The notes beneath the pieces were generated by a model. It searched no databases. It saw only the letters and a program-made list of their open reading frames with translations, and had not been told where the DNA came from. Both the position numbers and the translations under genes were made by a program. Positions 26,601-32,700 of a stretch of 41,587 nucleotides of DNA are shown piece after piece. The stretch's first letter is position 1, and every line of letters starts with the position of its first letter. Location of the stretch: positions 1 to 41,587 of the forward strand of contig NZ_FZOW01000032.1 in assembly GCF_900188125.1 (NCBI RefSeq). Reading direction: 5' to 3'. This DNA is from Rhodococcoides kyotonense. Lineage in GTDB: Bacteria > Actinomycetota > Actinomycetes > Mycobacteriales > Mycobacteriaceae.

Positions 26601-28373
26601 GGTGCGATCGAGTTTTCCCGATGTCCCGACGGGCATGCGCTCCAATGTCACGAGCGTGGCGGGGACCATGTAGGCGGGCAAGGTGCGCCGGAGATCTGTC
26701 CAGACGTCGTCGAGATCGAGATCCGTTGTGGCCGTGGCAGACGGAACGACATAGCCGACGAGTTTCTCGCCGTGGACGAGAACGGCGCTGTCGGCGACCG
26801 ACGGGTTCGCCTGAAGCACCGATTCGATCTCGCCGAGTTCGATGCGCAGTCCACGGAGCTTGACCTGGAAGTCGGTGCGGCCCAGATAGATCAACTCGCC
26901 GTCGTCGGACAGTCTGACCAGGTCGCCTGTACGGTACATACGCTCGCCCGCCCGAAACGGGTCGGCAACGAAGCGATCCGCGGTCTTGGCGGGCCCGGAC
27001 AAGTACCCACGCGCGAGTTGCACTCCGGCGATGTACAACTCGCCGACGATGTTCGACGGAACGCGACCGAGACCGGAGTCCAGGACGTACAGGTAGGTGT
27101 CGTCGACCGCGGTGCCGATCGGTACGACTGCGTCGTCGGCTGCCGTGACCGCATGATGGGTGACGTCGACGGCCGCTTCCGTCGGACCGTAGAGGTTGTG
27201 CAACTCGGCGGTGAATCGGCCGGCGAATCGAGCGCCTGTCGAGGCGGACAGTTCTTCACCCGACGCGAACACGTACCGCAGCGTCGGAAGGGTGCGTGCG
27301 GCGGTTGCGTCGACGAAAGCGGCGAGCATGGACGGCACGAAATGCACGACCGACACACTGGACTGGCGGATGGTGTCGGCGAGGTAGTCGGCGTCGACGT
27401 GTGCACCGGGGTCTGCCAGCACAAGTCGCGCGCCGACCTGGAGTGGCCAGAAGAACTCCCACACTGACACGTCGAACGTGAAGGGCGTTTTCTGGAGTAC
27501 GACGTCGTCCTCGGTGAGGCGGTAGGTGCGTTGACGCCACGCGATGTTGGCCATGATCGCGCGATTCGACACGGCGACGCCTTTGGGACGGCCCGTGGAT
27601 CCCGACGTGAAGAGGACGTACGCGAGGTCGTCGGCTCGTGCTGACGAGACTTGGTCGTCGGCTGTGTGCTCGGACTCGACGCGGTCGATCCGGAGCGTCG
27701 TCACCCCGGCCGGAAGCCGGTCCGCGAGGACGCTGTCGGTGAGCACGACGACGGGATCGGCAATGGACAGGACGTACTCGTGTCGCTCGACTGGATGGTC
27801 CGGGTCCAGCGGGACGTACGCGGCGCCCGACTTCAGGATCGCGTACATCCCGACGACGAGATCGAGCGACCGATACAACGCCAATCCGACGGTCCGGTCC
27901 GGCCCGGCGCCGACCGCTCGCAGCATCGCCGCGAGCCCCGATGCCCGACGGTCCAGCTGTGCGTACGTGAGTGTCTCGTCTCGATGCTCGACCGCAACGC
28001 GGTCGGGTGTGCGCCGAACGGACGCCTCGAAGGCGTCGACCAGAGTGATCGGCCCGGCCCCGACTTCGAGCCCCAGTACGTCGGTAACCGTCGCGAGCAG
28101 GGCGTCGACGGCTCGGTCGAGTTCCCCGTTGTCAGCTTCGAGTGCGCCGGGAGCGATGGCGGACAACACGAGGGGCACGAGAGATTCCGCGCCGAGCACG
28201 CCGCCCATCGCCGTGTCGAGAGCGCGGACGTCCGCGTCGATCCGCGCGAGGGACGGTGTCGTGCCGTCGAGGGTCAGCGCCGCCCTGTCCGGGTCGATCT
28301 GTGCCGCACGCGAGATCAAGGAGGGAACGTCGCTGATCGACAGCACACGGCCTGTGTGTCGATCGTGCGCCAC
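14604..28373 (-). CDS. Giant NRPS: A-T-(C-A-T)x3-C-A*, Ser-Ser-Ser-Thr predicted
   Basis: A protein of 4589 residues starting at GTG 28373, with GGGAGGA about eight bases upstream. Order and rough residues: A-like fragment 1-105; A1 110-600; carrier T1 (Ser640 in LGGNSL); C2 (HHIAADG near 827); A2; T2 (Ser1693); C3 (near 1877); A3; T3 (Ser2753); C4 (HHISVDG near 2938); A4; T4 (Ser3820); C5 (near 4003); degenerate A* about 4335-4589. Specificity residues by GrsA alignment are DVWHFSLVDK for A1-A3 (serine) and DFWSVGMVHK for A4 (threonine). All condensation and carrier active sites look intact. There is no epimerase, methyltransferase, thioesterase or reductase domain, so product release is unexplained. 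Its first A domain must pair with the C domain that ends the upstream NRPS. The A2 region has a skewed base composition shared with A domains of that NRPS. Confidence 0.95.
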   Translation of the reverse strand: MAHDRHTGRVLSISDVPSLISRAAQIDPDRAALTLDGTTPSLARIDADVRALDTAMGGVLGAESLVPLVLSAIAPGALEADNGELDRAVDALLATVTDVLGLEVGAGPITLVDAFEASVRRTPDRVAVEHRDETLTYAQLDRRASGLAAMLRAVGAGPDRTVGLALYRSLDLVVGMYAILKSGAAYVPLDPDHPVERHEYVLSIADPVVVLTDSVLADRLPAGVTTLRIDRVESEHTADDQVSSARADDLAYVLFTSGSTGRPKGVAVSNRAIMANIAWRQRTYRLTEDDVVLQKTPFTFDVSVWEFFWPLQVGARLVLADPGAHVDADYLADTIRQSSVSVVHFVPSMLAAFVDATAARTLPTLRYVFASGEELSASTGARFAGRFTAELHNLYGPTEAAVDVTHHAVTAADDAVVPIGTAVDDTYLYVLDSGLGRVPSNIVGELYIAGVQLARGYLSGPAKTADRFVADPFRAGERMYRTGDLVRLSDDGELIYLGRTDFQVKLRGLRIELGEIESVLQANPSVADSAVLVHGEKLVGYVVPSATATTDLDLDDVWTDLRRTLPAYMVPATLVTLERMPVGTSGKLDRTALPKPVDRRGEFREPVTDTEIAVAEAFSEILDIDRIGRDDDFFTLGGNSLSATRVVTRLGTRFGIRIGVRDFFDASTVAEWARLIDDAEPADSASGHALTARSWPERIPLSLAQQRMWFLNRLDPTSSVNTISIALRLSGDLDTEALEASVGDLVARHASLRTRYPEIGGVGYQSIGAVDDAEIDWRALRIEEKDLPDRITAVVTTPFDVGTAAPFRVRLLQTDADEHILVVAVHHIAADGFSMVPLTRDVMTAYASRRVGRAPDWQPLSVQYADYTLWQRELLGNPDNPVSPIATQERYWVDTLGGQSDLALPADRAHPSHASGIGRRHVLSIDADTHSRLAALARDHGVTVFMVVHAALAVLLARLSGSADVAVGTPVAGRGEASLDDVIGMFVNTVVLRTRIDGEQSFGGVLTQAREVDLSAFAHADVPFERVVEVVDPPRETGRHPLYQVMLTFGDVGGIDFELDGLTARAVDIDVALAKVDLDFTVLEANTRSGGMSIAITYATDIFDASTVAVIGRRFGRILTAVAMDATAAVGDIDLADDAERVLLEGVNDTAHEVDSSATLVSLFDAQVVRTPEAVALVFEGESLTYAEFDARANRVARYLVSRGIGPESLVAVAMRRSLDLMVGLYGVIKAGAGYVPVDPDQPAERVGYILETSGAALVLSTLRDGVVAGGVSVVELDRVDVDSFSDAPVTDAERVSPLVASNVAYVLFTSGSTGRPKGVAISHRAIVNRLVWMQDQYELAGDDVVVQKTPVTFDVSVWELFWPLQVGARLVVARPDGHRDPVYLAGLMRDERVSVAHFVPSLLAVFAAEPAAREASGLRWVFASGEALPVATARSVAATLPAARLVNLYGPTEAAVDVTYHEYTSDDVVVVPIGRPVYNTEVRVLDGRLRAVSVGMVGELYLAGVQLARAYYGRPDLSADRFVADPFGDGGRLYRTGDLVRWSASGELEYIGRSDFQVKLRGLRIELGEIESALLTDASVAQAVVQVRGDRLVGYVVPATGSSVDTDAVSASVANLVPDYMVPAVLLVLDELPLGPSGKLDRKALPDPVFEVRPFRPPVSDTERTVARVFEDIIGVPRVGLDDDFFALGGNSLVATQVVSRLGAALDAQIPVRALFDASSVEGLAALVHDTVGSGGRVPLVAGLRPDPVPLSLAQQRMWFLDRFEPNSAAYNIPIVVRLRGGLDSAALALAIDDVRIRHESLRTIYPDVDGVGYQQVLPPSESPFVLGIDDCSETEALHGIRRLVVQGFELDARAPFRAHLYRISETEEILAVVVHHIAADGFSMGPLMRDIVAAYAARRDGLDPRWDSLPVQYADYAVWQRLMLGDEADPSSVMSRQIAFWTRQLDRMPEQLDLPTDRPRPVVLTEHGGIHAFGIDAALHRSVVALGLEVGCTPFMIVHAAFAITLARLSGTDDIAVGTPIAGRGERALDDVIGMFVNTLVLRTTVSGAMSISEMLHAVRDVDLDAFAHSDIPFERLVEILDPPRSTARQPLFQVMLAFQNLERTIVELAGLSAAGVELETGLAKFDLYLTMSEEFDSAGEPLGMLAQFLYLTDLFDESTIVRMGERFVQILRTIVTDRSRIVGDIDVVDDCERALVLHEWNATQVPSTEELLLDSYRARVQTDPDAVALTFAGESLTYSEFDDRVNRLARYLIGQGIGPETTVAVTLSRSIDMLVALYAVVTAGAAYVPVDPGQPDERVDYVLDTAHVTVVLSASDIALTSLHRRIDMDTLDLSAVSAAAITDADRIAPLRPDHPAYVLFTSGSTGRPKGVVVSHRAIVNRLNWMQAEYGLRGDDVVAAKAPVTFDVSVWELFWPTAVGARMVITAPDGHRDPAYLTALFADEGVTVAHFVPSMLAVFVADDAVTEIRSLRWLFASGEALPVATARAARGALSSARVVNLYGPTETAVDVTYHEFSTSDDSGVPIGRPVSNTRCLVLDGRLHPVPPGVVGELYVAGVQTARGYAARPGLSAERFVADPFDAGGGRIYRTGDLVRWNHDGELEYLGRSDFQVKLRGQRIELGEIEAALLAHRGVAQAVVVLRTDVTVGDVLVGYVIPEPGAVVDPAEARRTAALGVPDYMVPTSVIVVDAFPVGPNGKLDRRALPDPVFEVTVFRAPSTPIEELVAATYADLLGVEQVGLDDDFFSLGGNSLTATRVVARLSAALDLDVSLRAVFEAPGVEALAARVESNTESVYHQPIRARRDTHAPVPLSLAQQRMWFLNRLDPDSAAHNVPVTIRLTGQLDVDAFTAAFHDVTARHDILRTKYPDIAGVGYQVIEPVAESTVGLQIEDVDVDAAPSRVLELVGTRFDVTDAVPVRATLLRESATTHVLVVVAHHISVDGYSIGPLTRDLVRAYAARTLGQEPGWERQAIQYADFSVWQRSVLGSTDDPSSIASTQIDYWTTQLADLPDEIELPSDRPRPRVVSHSGAVVTVSIGAELRSRTTDIAQAAGATPFMVMHSALAVLLARLSDTDDVSVGTPVAGRGEVELDDMIGMFVGTLVLRTRIDTGTSFASVLAGVRDVDLSAFAHADIPFEKLVEVIDPDRSRGRHPLFQVMLTFQNVAQTHLELPNLTVSGMEFDAVQAKFDLQVTIADAPGDDEGWLVEFTYATDLFDRSTVEGWASGFVRLLAGLVDHPDLPVGDVDFVSRDERTAVVNRWSASGFGTDSRSTTLVHAFERAARLFPDNDAVRHGSATCSYAELADRVDALAHRLIAAGARPETLVAVMLPRSIDLVVALLAVATSGAAYLPVDPSYPKDRIDFVLDDARPVVVVAPRGGTGFGSIPVIDATEHISDDVRPVTDDDRDGALTSRNAAYVIYTSGSTGRPKGVVVTHDNVLRLFANTAQTFRFDSTDVWTMFHSYAFDFSVWEMWGPLVHGGTLVVVDYYTSRSPEAFRELLSAERVTVLSQTPSAFHQFAEVDRVLPPVPFALRYIVFGGEALEPRRLQNWIERHGDGSVGATLVNMYGITETTVHVSVRPVTRNDIRSASMIGVPIPGLRVYVLDRRLRPVPVGVAGEMYVSGGQAARGYVGRAGSTASRFVADPFGDGGVLYRTGDRARWVRVGSSGELEYLGRADDQVKVRGFRIELGEVEAAVSAQPSVASVAVVVRDDPPAGVRLVAYVVPAATEHVDLDELRRGVGKWVPDYMVPSAFVVVDAIPLTVNGKLDRRALPAPVLIEKAFRAPSNPIEEVVADVFADVLERERVGADDDFFALGGNSLVATRVVSRLSAALDARVEVRMLFESSTVAELAERLGSGVGTGNRRALVARTRPDSIPLSYAQRRMWLANKLDPTSAAYNIALALRMSGVLDVDALMSAVTDVVARHETLRTRYPDVDGIGTQQVLAVADIGPVAAVENVDEDHVARRVGELTAQSFDVGAAVPLLVRVLEVSETEHVVVLVVHHIAADGFSMGPLTRDLMTAYAARSQGGLPDWAPLTVQYADYVLWHRDILGDADDPSSVIAAQEAFWHSTLTDLAEQDGPTADRPRVGASTGVGGTHEFVLDRQLLDLLDNVVRRHNSTLFMALHTAVAILLARLSGREDIAIGTPVAGRGESALDDVVGMFVNTLVLRTLVSPDATVSDVLSIARDTDLDAFAHADVPFERVVELLDPPRSDSKSPFFQVVVALQNHGTTWLELPGLSIVGLDSGQQTANYDLQFVFSDGVGEDGATAVTCTIVYATDIYDLATVESLATRLTRVLQVVAESPDTTVADVDVLTDTERAELAGRPAPAAPRRETRLLPQTIDGAVETEPDAPAVVTDDGEVTFSDIAARAARLARFLLARGIGPGDRVVVDLPMSTEYVVASWAVWSAGAATVVEHSVAASGIDVVLTSRERSNAGRTTIVLDDPETATAVAEQSPRSVDYAMRSRQLSGDDPAFVVVDAAGETVLSQKDAVAAALTSAHEWDLTYDARILVAESPRAWDGFAVLVAAVVGASIAVTADPVDVGDTVERLWVSHVFAPSTTDLDAEALDLDALVDTDRNPWRAVR
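14607..15372 (-). other. Degenerate A-domain tail (A*) of the downstream NRPS
   Basis: The last 255 or so residues align by eye with the first half of an adenylation domain. VTFSDIAARAARLARFLLAR matches the A1-A2 region and VLVAAVVGASIAVTADP matches the A4 region. The ATP loop is replaced by AFVVVDAAGETVLSQKDAV, with no SGSTG..KG. The protein stops where the A5 region would begin, so it lacks the rest of the core, the C-terminal subdomain and a carrier. It cannot adenylate. It may be a relic or a structural platform for C5. Confidence 0.75.
28059..28373 (-). other. A-like N-terminal fragment of the downstream NRPS
   Basis: Before the functional A1 domain the protein has about 105 residues. 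Part of them, ISRAAQIDPDRAALTLDGTT to DAMGG-like residues, resembles the start of an adenylation domain, which then begins again at LVDAFEASVRRTPDRVAVEH. The fragment has no catalytic motif. Since the partner C domain is on another protein, it may mediate docking. The similarity is short and judged by eye. Confidence 0.45.
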
Positions 28374-28507
28374 GCGGCGTTCCTCCCATCTCCTGGGTCG
28401 ACGGCAACGAACAGACGATCTGCCGAGACTTGGATCTGGCTGGGACGTCGGTACTGAGCAGTCAGATGTTCCCCGCCGGGGTCGGCGGCAAACCCCAGGC
28501 TACTGAA

Positions 28508-28544
28508 ACAAATGCCTCCCTCCGGTGAGGAGAGAGGCATTTGT
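28508..28544 (-). terminator. Terminator-like hairpin after the antigen-85-like gene
   Basis: ACAAATGCCTC at 28508-28518 is the exact reverse complement of GAGGCATTTGT at 28534-28544, leaving a 15-nt centre. On the minus strand the stem is followed by a short T-rich run (TTTC). It lies 24 nt after the stop at 28568, so it probably ends that transcript. The NRPS gene starting at 28373 would then need its own promoter between 28374 and 28507; none is obvious. Confidence 0.7.
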
Positions 28545-28567
28545 GAGAATTCTCGAGCAGTGGGCCG

Positions 28568-29632
28568 TCAGATTCCGAGGGCGTGTGCGAGGACCGGCCA
28601 GGAGTTCTTCAGGTCGTCGTCCCAGTAGCCCCAGGAGTGGGTCCCGCTGTCACGGAAGTTGTACGTCGCCGGGATGTTCAGCTGGTTCAACCGGTTCTGC
28701 AGGTTGTGCGAGCAGTAGTTGGTGGCAGCCTCGATGACTCCACCGATGATGATCTGGTTGGCCAAGGTGGGAACCTTGCCGTTGATGTCGGGGCCGTTCA
28801 GGTTGTCGTACATGCCGGGCAGGCCGTTGCCGTTCGAGATGTACAGATCGAGCCCGCGCAGCTGCTCGGCGTTGACGTAGGGATCGTTCTCGGCCCACAT
28901 CGGGTCGTTGTCCGGCCCGTACATGTTGAGGGTGCTGCCGCCGCCGTACAGTTCGACGACCTGCTTGACGAAGGTCTGCCCGATCGGATCGGACGTCTGA
29001 GCGCACCCGCTGTATGCGGCGACGCCGCGGTAGAGGTCCGGCTTCGCGATGGCGAGCTGCAGAACCGATGTGCCCGACGAGGACAGACCTGCGATCGCGT
29101 TCACACCGTTGGTACCGAGGGCCGCGTCGACGAGCGGCGGAACCTCTTCGGTCATGAAGGTCTTCCACTTGTTGACCCCGAGAACCGGGTCGGCCTGCTT
29201 CCAATCGGTGTAGTAGCTCCACTTGCCACCGATCGGCGAGACGACGTTGATGTTCTTGTCTCGGAAGAAGTCGTACGCATCGGTCCGTGCGCGCCACGTG
29301 GCGGAGTCCTCGCCGCCACCTGCGCCGTTGAGCATGTACAGCGTCGGACGGGGTGTGCTGGTGTCGGCAGGACGCAACACGTCGAGCGGGATTTCCTTGT
29401 CCATCGACGCCGAGTAGACGTACATGGTCAGTTCACGGTCGTTCTTGGTCTCGATCCTGGTGACCTTGGAACCGTTGCTCGACGTCGCGTTGGCGATAGG
29501 TGCGGCGTTGTCGACGACGGGGTCGGCCGAGGCAGTCCCTGCGAGTCCGGCGAAAGGCACGACCAGTGCGACGGACACGACCGCCATTCGCTTGACGACG
29601 GCGGACAACGTGCGTGGCTTCGTTCGACGCAT
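28568..29632 (-). CDS. Secreted antigen-85-like mycolyltransferase / esterase family protein
   Basis: A protein of 354 residues. ATG 29632 gives a clean signal peptide (MRRTKPRTL, a hydrophobic core, cleavage near TASA-DP); an ATG at 29650 would add six residues. It follows the antigen 85 pattern: LYMLNGAGGGEDSATWRAR, VVSPIGGKWSYYTDW, the nucleophile elbow AIAGLSSSGTSVLQLA, and the terminal GTHSWGYW holding the catalytic histidine. The acid is probably the Glu in GGVIEAATNYC. Antigen 85 enzymes transfer mycolic acids between trehalose mycolates and to arabinogalactan outside the membrane. It lies alone between two NRPS genes, 132 nt after one, and is followed by a hairpin. It may acylate or hydrolyse the exported NRPS product, or be an unrelated envelope gene. 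Confidence 0.88.
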   Translation of the reverse strand: MRRTKPRTLSAVVKRMAVVSVALVVPFAGLAGTASADPVVDNAAPIANATSSNGSKVTRIETKNDRELTMYVYSASMDKEIPLDVLRPADTSTPRPTLYMLNGAGGGEDSATWRARTDAYDFFRDKNINVVSPIGGKWSYYTDWKQADPVLGVNKWKTFMTEEVPPLVDAALGTNGVNAIAGLSSSGTSVLQLAIAKPDLYRGVAAYSGCAQTSDPIGQTFVKQVVELYGGGSTLNMYGPDNDPMWAENDPYVNAEQLRGLDLYISNGNGLPGMYDNLNGPDINGKVPTLANQIIIGGVIEAATNYCSHNLQNRLNQLNIPATYNFRDSGTHSWGYWDDDLKNSWPVLAHALGI

Positions 29633-29764
29633 GAGTTCTACTTTCACCATTCTCGTTAGGTTCTGCTCGCTCGACTGCAGCCGTGTCGACCACGGCCGAC
29701 CGACCGACGTCCATCCGGACGTACCGTACCTGCCGACCGCTAATCGACACAGCCGAGACATCCG
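29633..29764 (-). other. Gap between the upstream NRPS and the antigen-85-like gene
   Basis: This 132-nt stretch contains a small perfect hairpin (GCCGTG at 29680-29685 with CACGGC at 29691-29696, 5-nt loop) without a T-run. I see no convincing -10/-35 pair, so the acyltransferase could be read through from the NRPS gene or have a non-consensus promoter. Confidence 0.35.
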
Positions 29765-32700
29765 TTACCGATCCGTGTTCGTGATATGTCCCGACACCGC
29801 TTGCTTCATGTCGATGTCCCCCACTATTGCAGTGGGGTCCGACACAGCAACGCTCAGCACCCGACGAAAGGCCTCACCCAGCGCGACGACCGTCGGCTCG
29901 TCGAACAGTTCGGTGGCGTAGGCGATCTCGATCGACATTCCTGCGCACGCCCCGTCGGGATCGACGGCTTCGACGAAACTGAAGTGCAGATCCAACTTCG
30001 CCGTCGTGGTCGACGTCGCCATGGACTCCATTTTCACGGCGCCCAGCTCGGCCACGTGCTGCTCGTAGTTCTGGAACGCCATCATCACCTGGAAGAACGG
30101 GACCTGCGCCACCGGCCTGGGAGGTAACAGTTCGTTCAGCAACCAGTCGAACGGAACGTCGACGTTCTCGAACGCCGCGATGTCCTGCCTCCGGACTTCG
30201 GCGAGCACATCGGCGAACGAGATCGACGTGTCCACGACGGTCCGCAGAACGACCGTACTGACGAACATTCCGACGAGGTCGTCGAGTAGTTCGTTTCCGC
30301 GGCCCGCTGTCGGTGTACCGACCGTGACGTCGGCGTTTCCGGACCAACGTGCCAGGACCGCCGCCATGGCTGCGTGCACGACCATGAACCGAGTCGTGCC
30401 GGTGTCCCTGGCGCACCTGTCTATCGCGGCGTGGATGTCGCGGTCGACGCCGAGGGTCACCGAACTCCCCGCCATGGTGCGCACTTCCGGGCGCGGATGA
30501 TCCAGTTCGACGTTCAACAGGTCCGGTTGGCCGGCAAGAGTCTCCCGCCAGAACTGCATCTGACGGCTGGCGACGGATTCGGGGTCGGTCAGCTCTCCGA
30601 GCGTTTCCCTTTGCCAGAGTGCGTAATCCGCATACTGCACGGCAAGAGGTTCCCATCCGGGTTCCTCGCCCACCGCACGCGCGCCGTACGCATGCGTCAG
30701 GTCTCGCGCGAAGGGCGCGAACGACGAACCGTCGGCTGCGATGTGGTGGAACACGACGACCACGACATGTTCCTCCTCGCTCAGCCGGAAGAGGGTGATG
30801 CGCAGCGGCGGCTCCGTCGCGGTGTCGAACCCGACCGCGAGCAGTTCGGCGATCCGGCCCGACAGGTCGGTTTCCGACACCTCGATCGGCGCCATGTCCA
30901 GCCTCACCGCATCTGCAGGCAGAATTTTCTGAACGGCAGAGTCGTCGACCTTCGGAAAGATCGTTCGGAGCGACTCGTGACGGACTTGAACATCGTGCGC
31001 TGCCGCAGCCAACGCGTCGACGTCGATCGGTCCGGTGAGTCGCACGGTGACCGGGATGTTGAAGTACGGCGATTTCGGAATCCATTGCGACAACATCCAC
31101 GTGCGCTGCTGCTGTACCGACAGGGGGATGGCCTCGGGACGACGTCGTCCGACCAACGGCACCCGAGAACCGCTGCTCACGTACGCCGACACCGCGGCAG
31201 CCAATTCCTCGACGCTCGACGCATCGAACAACAGACTCAGAGGAATCGTCGCGTCGAGCGCATCCCCGAGTCTGGAGATCACCTTCGTGGCCGACAACGA
31301 GTTACCGCCCAATTCGAAGAAGTCGTCGTCGAGGCCTGCCCGCGGAATTCTCATGACGTCGGCGAACACCGTGGCGACGGCGTCCTCCACCGGACTGGTC
31401 GGCGCGCGGTACGCAGCGATCTCGACGACCGGGTCCGGCAGCGCGTCGCGGTCGAGTTTGCCGCTCGCTGTCGTCGGTAGCGAGTCCATGACGACGATGA
31501 CCGCAGGCACCATGTACTTGGGCAACACCGAACGCACGGCATGTCGAATCTCGTCCGGAGCCAGATCGCTACCGTTCCGCCTCGTCACATACCCGACGAG
31601 GCGGTCGCCGCGCACGTCGACAGCAGCCGACGCGACCGAATCATGGTGCAGCAGTGCCGCTTCGATCTCACCCAGCTCGACACGCTGACCACGCAGTTTC
31701 ACCTGACCGTCGGACCTCGTCACATAGACGAGACGACCGGTCCTCGTGCGTCGCACCAGATCGCCCGTCCGGTAGACGCGCTCCCCGGCCGTCCTGAACG
31801 GGTGTGCCACGAACCGCTCGGCCGTCAGATCGGGGCGACCCTCGTAGGCACGTGCGAGTTGCACACCGGCGAGATACAACTCCCCGACGACCCCGACCGG
31901 GGACGGCTGCAGACGCGAATTCAACACGTAGGCACCGCTGTTCCAGACTGGTTCACCGATAGGTACGCCGTCCCCTCGACCGGTCGGCGCCGGCTCGGCG
32001 GGGTCGTACGGATATGCCGTTGCATGCACGGCGAATTCGGTCGGTCCGTACAGGTTGTGCAGTTGCGCTCCCGGGAGCGCATCCGAGGCGGCCCGGGCGA
32101 CGCTTCGGCCCAGTTCTTCGCCCGCGACCAACACGTGCCGAAGTGACTGCAGTCGCGACGTTCCCGCCTGTGAGGTGAACACGGCCAGCATCGATGGCAC
32201 GAACGATGTCGCCGTCACGCCCTCCGATTCGACGAGCGACGCCAGATACCGCGGATCGCGGTGACCGTCCGGTTCGGCGACGACCATCCGGGCACCCGAG
32301 GCTGGTGCGCCGAACAGCTCCCAGACGGACACGTCGAACGTGAACGGAGTCTTGTGCAGAACGACATCGAGCTCGTTCAGTCCGTATTCCGCCACCAACC
32401 ACGAGACCTGGTTGGCGACGGCCGAGTGCGGTACCGCAACGCCTTTCGGCTGACCTGTCGACCCCGACGTGAACATCACGTAGCACGTGTTCTCGGGACG
32501 CAGTGGTCCGATCCGATCCTCATCCGTCACAGGAGCGTCGGAGAACTCGGCGATCGTGGCGTCGTCGATGCTCGTCAGCACCATGATCGGACGTGCAACG
32601 GCCAGAACATGATCGGTACGCAGGGACGGCTGGTCGGGATCGATGGGGACGTACGCACCACCAGCGGCCACGACTGCATGGACAGCCACGACGAGGTCGA

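Noticed and set aside
28472..28482. CCCCG-C-CGGGG hairpin upstream of the downstream NRPS
   Set aside because: The loop is too small to form a useful hairpin and no T-run follows; it is probably chance in GC-rich DNA.
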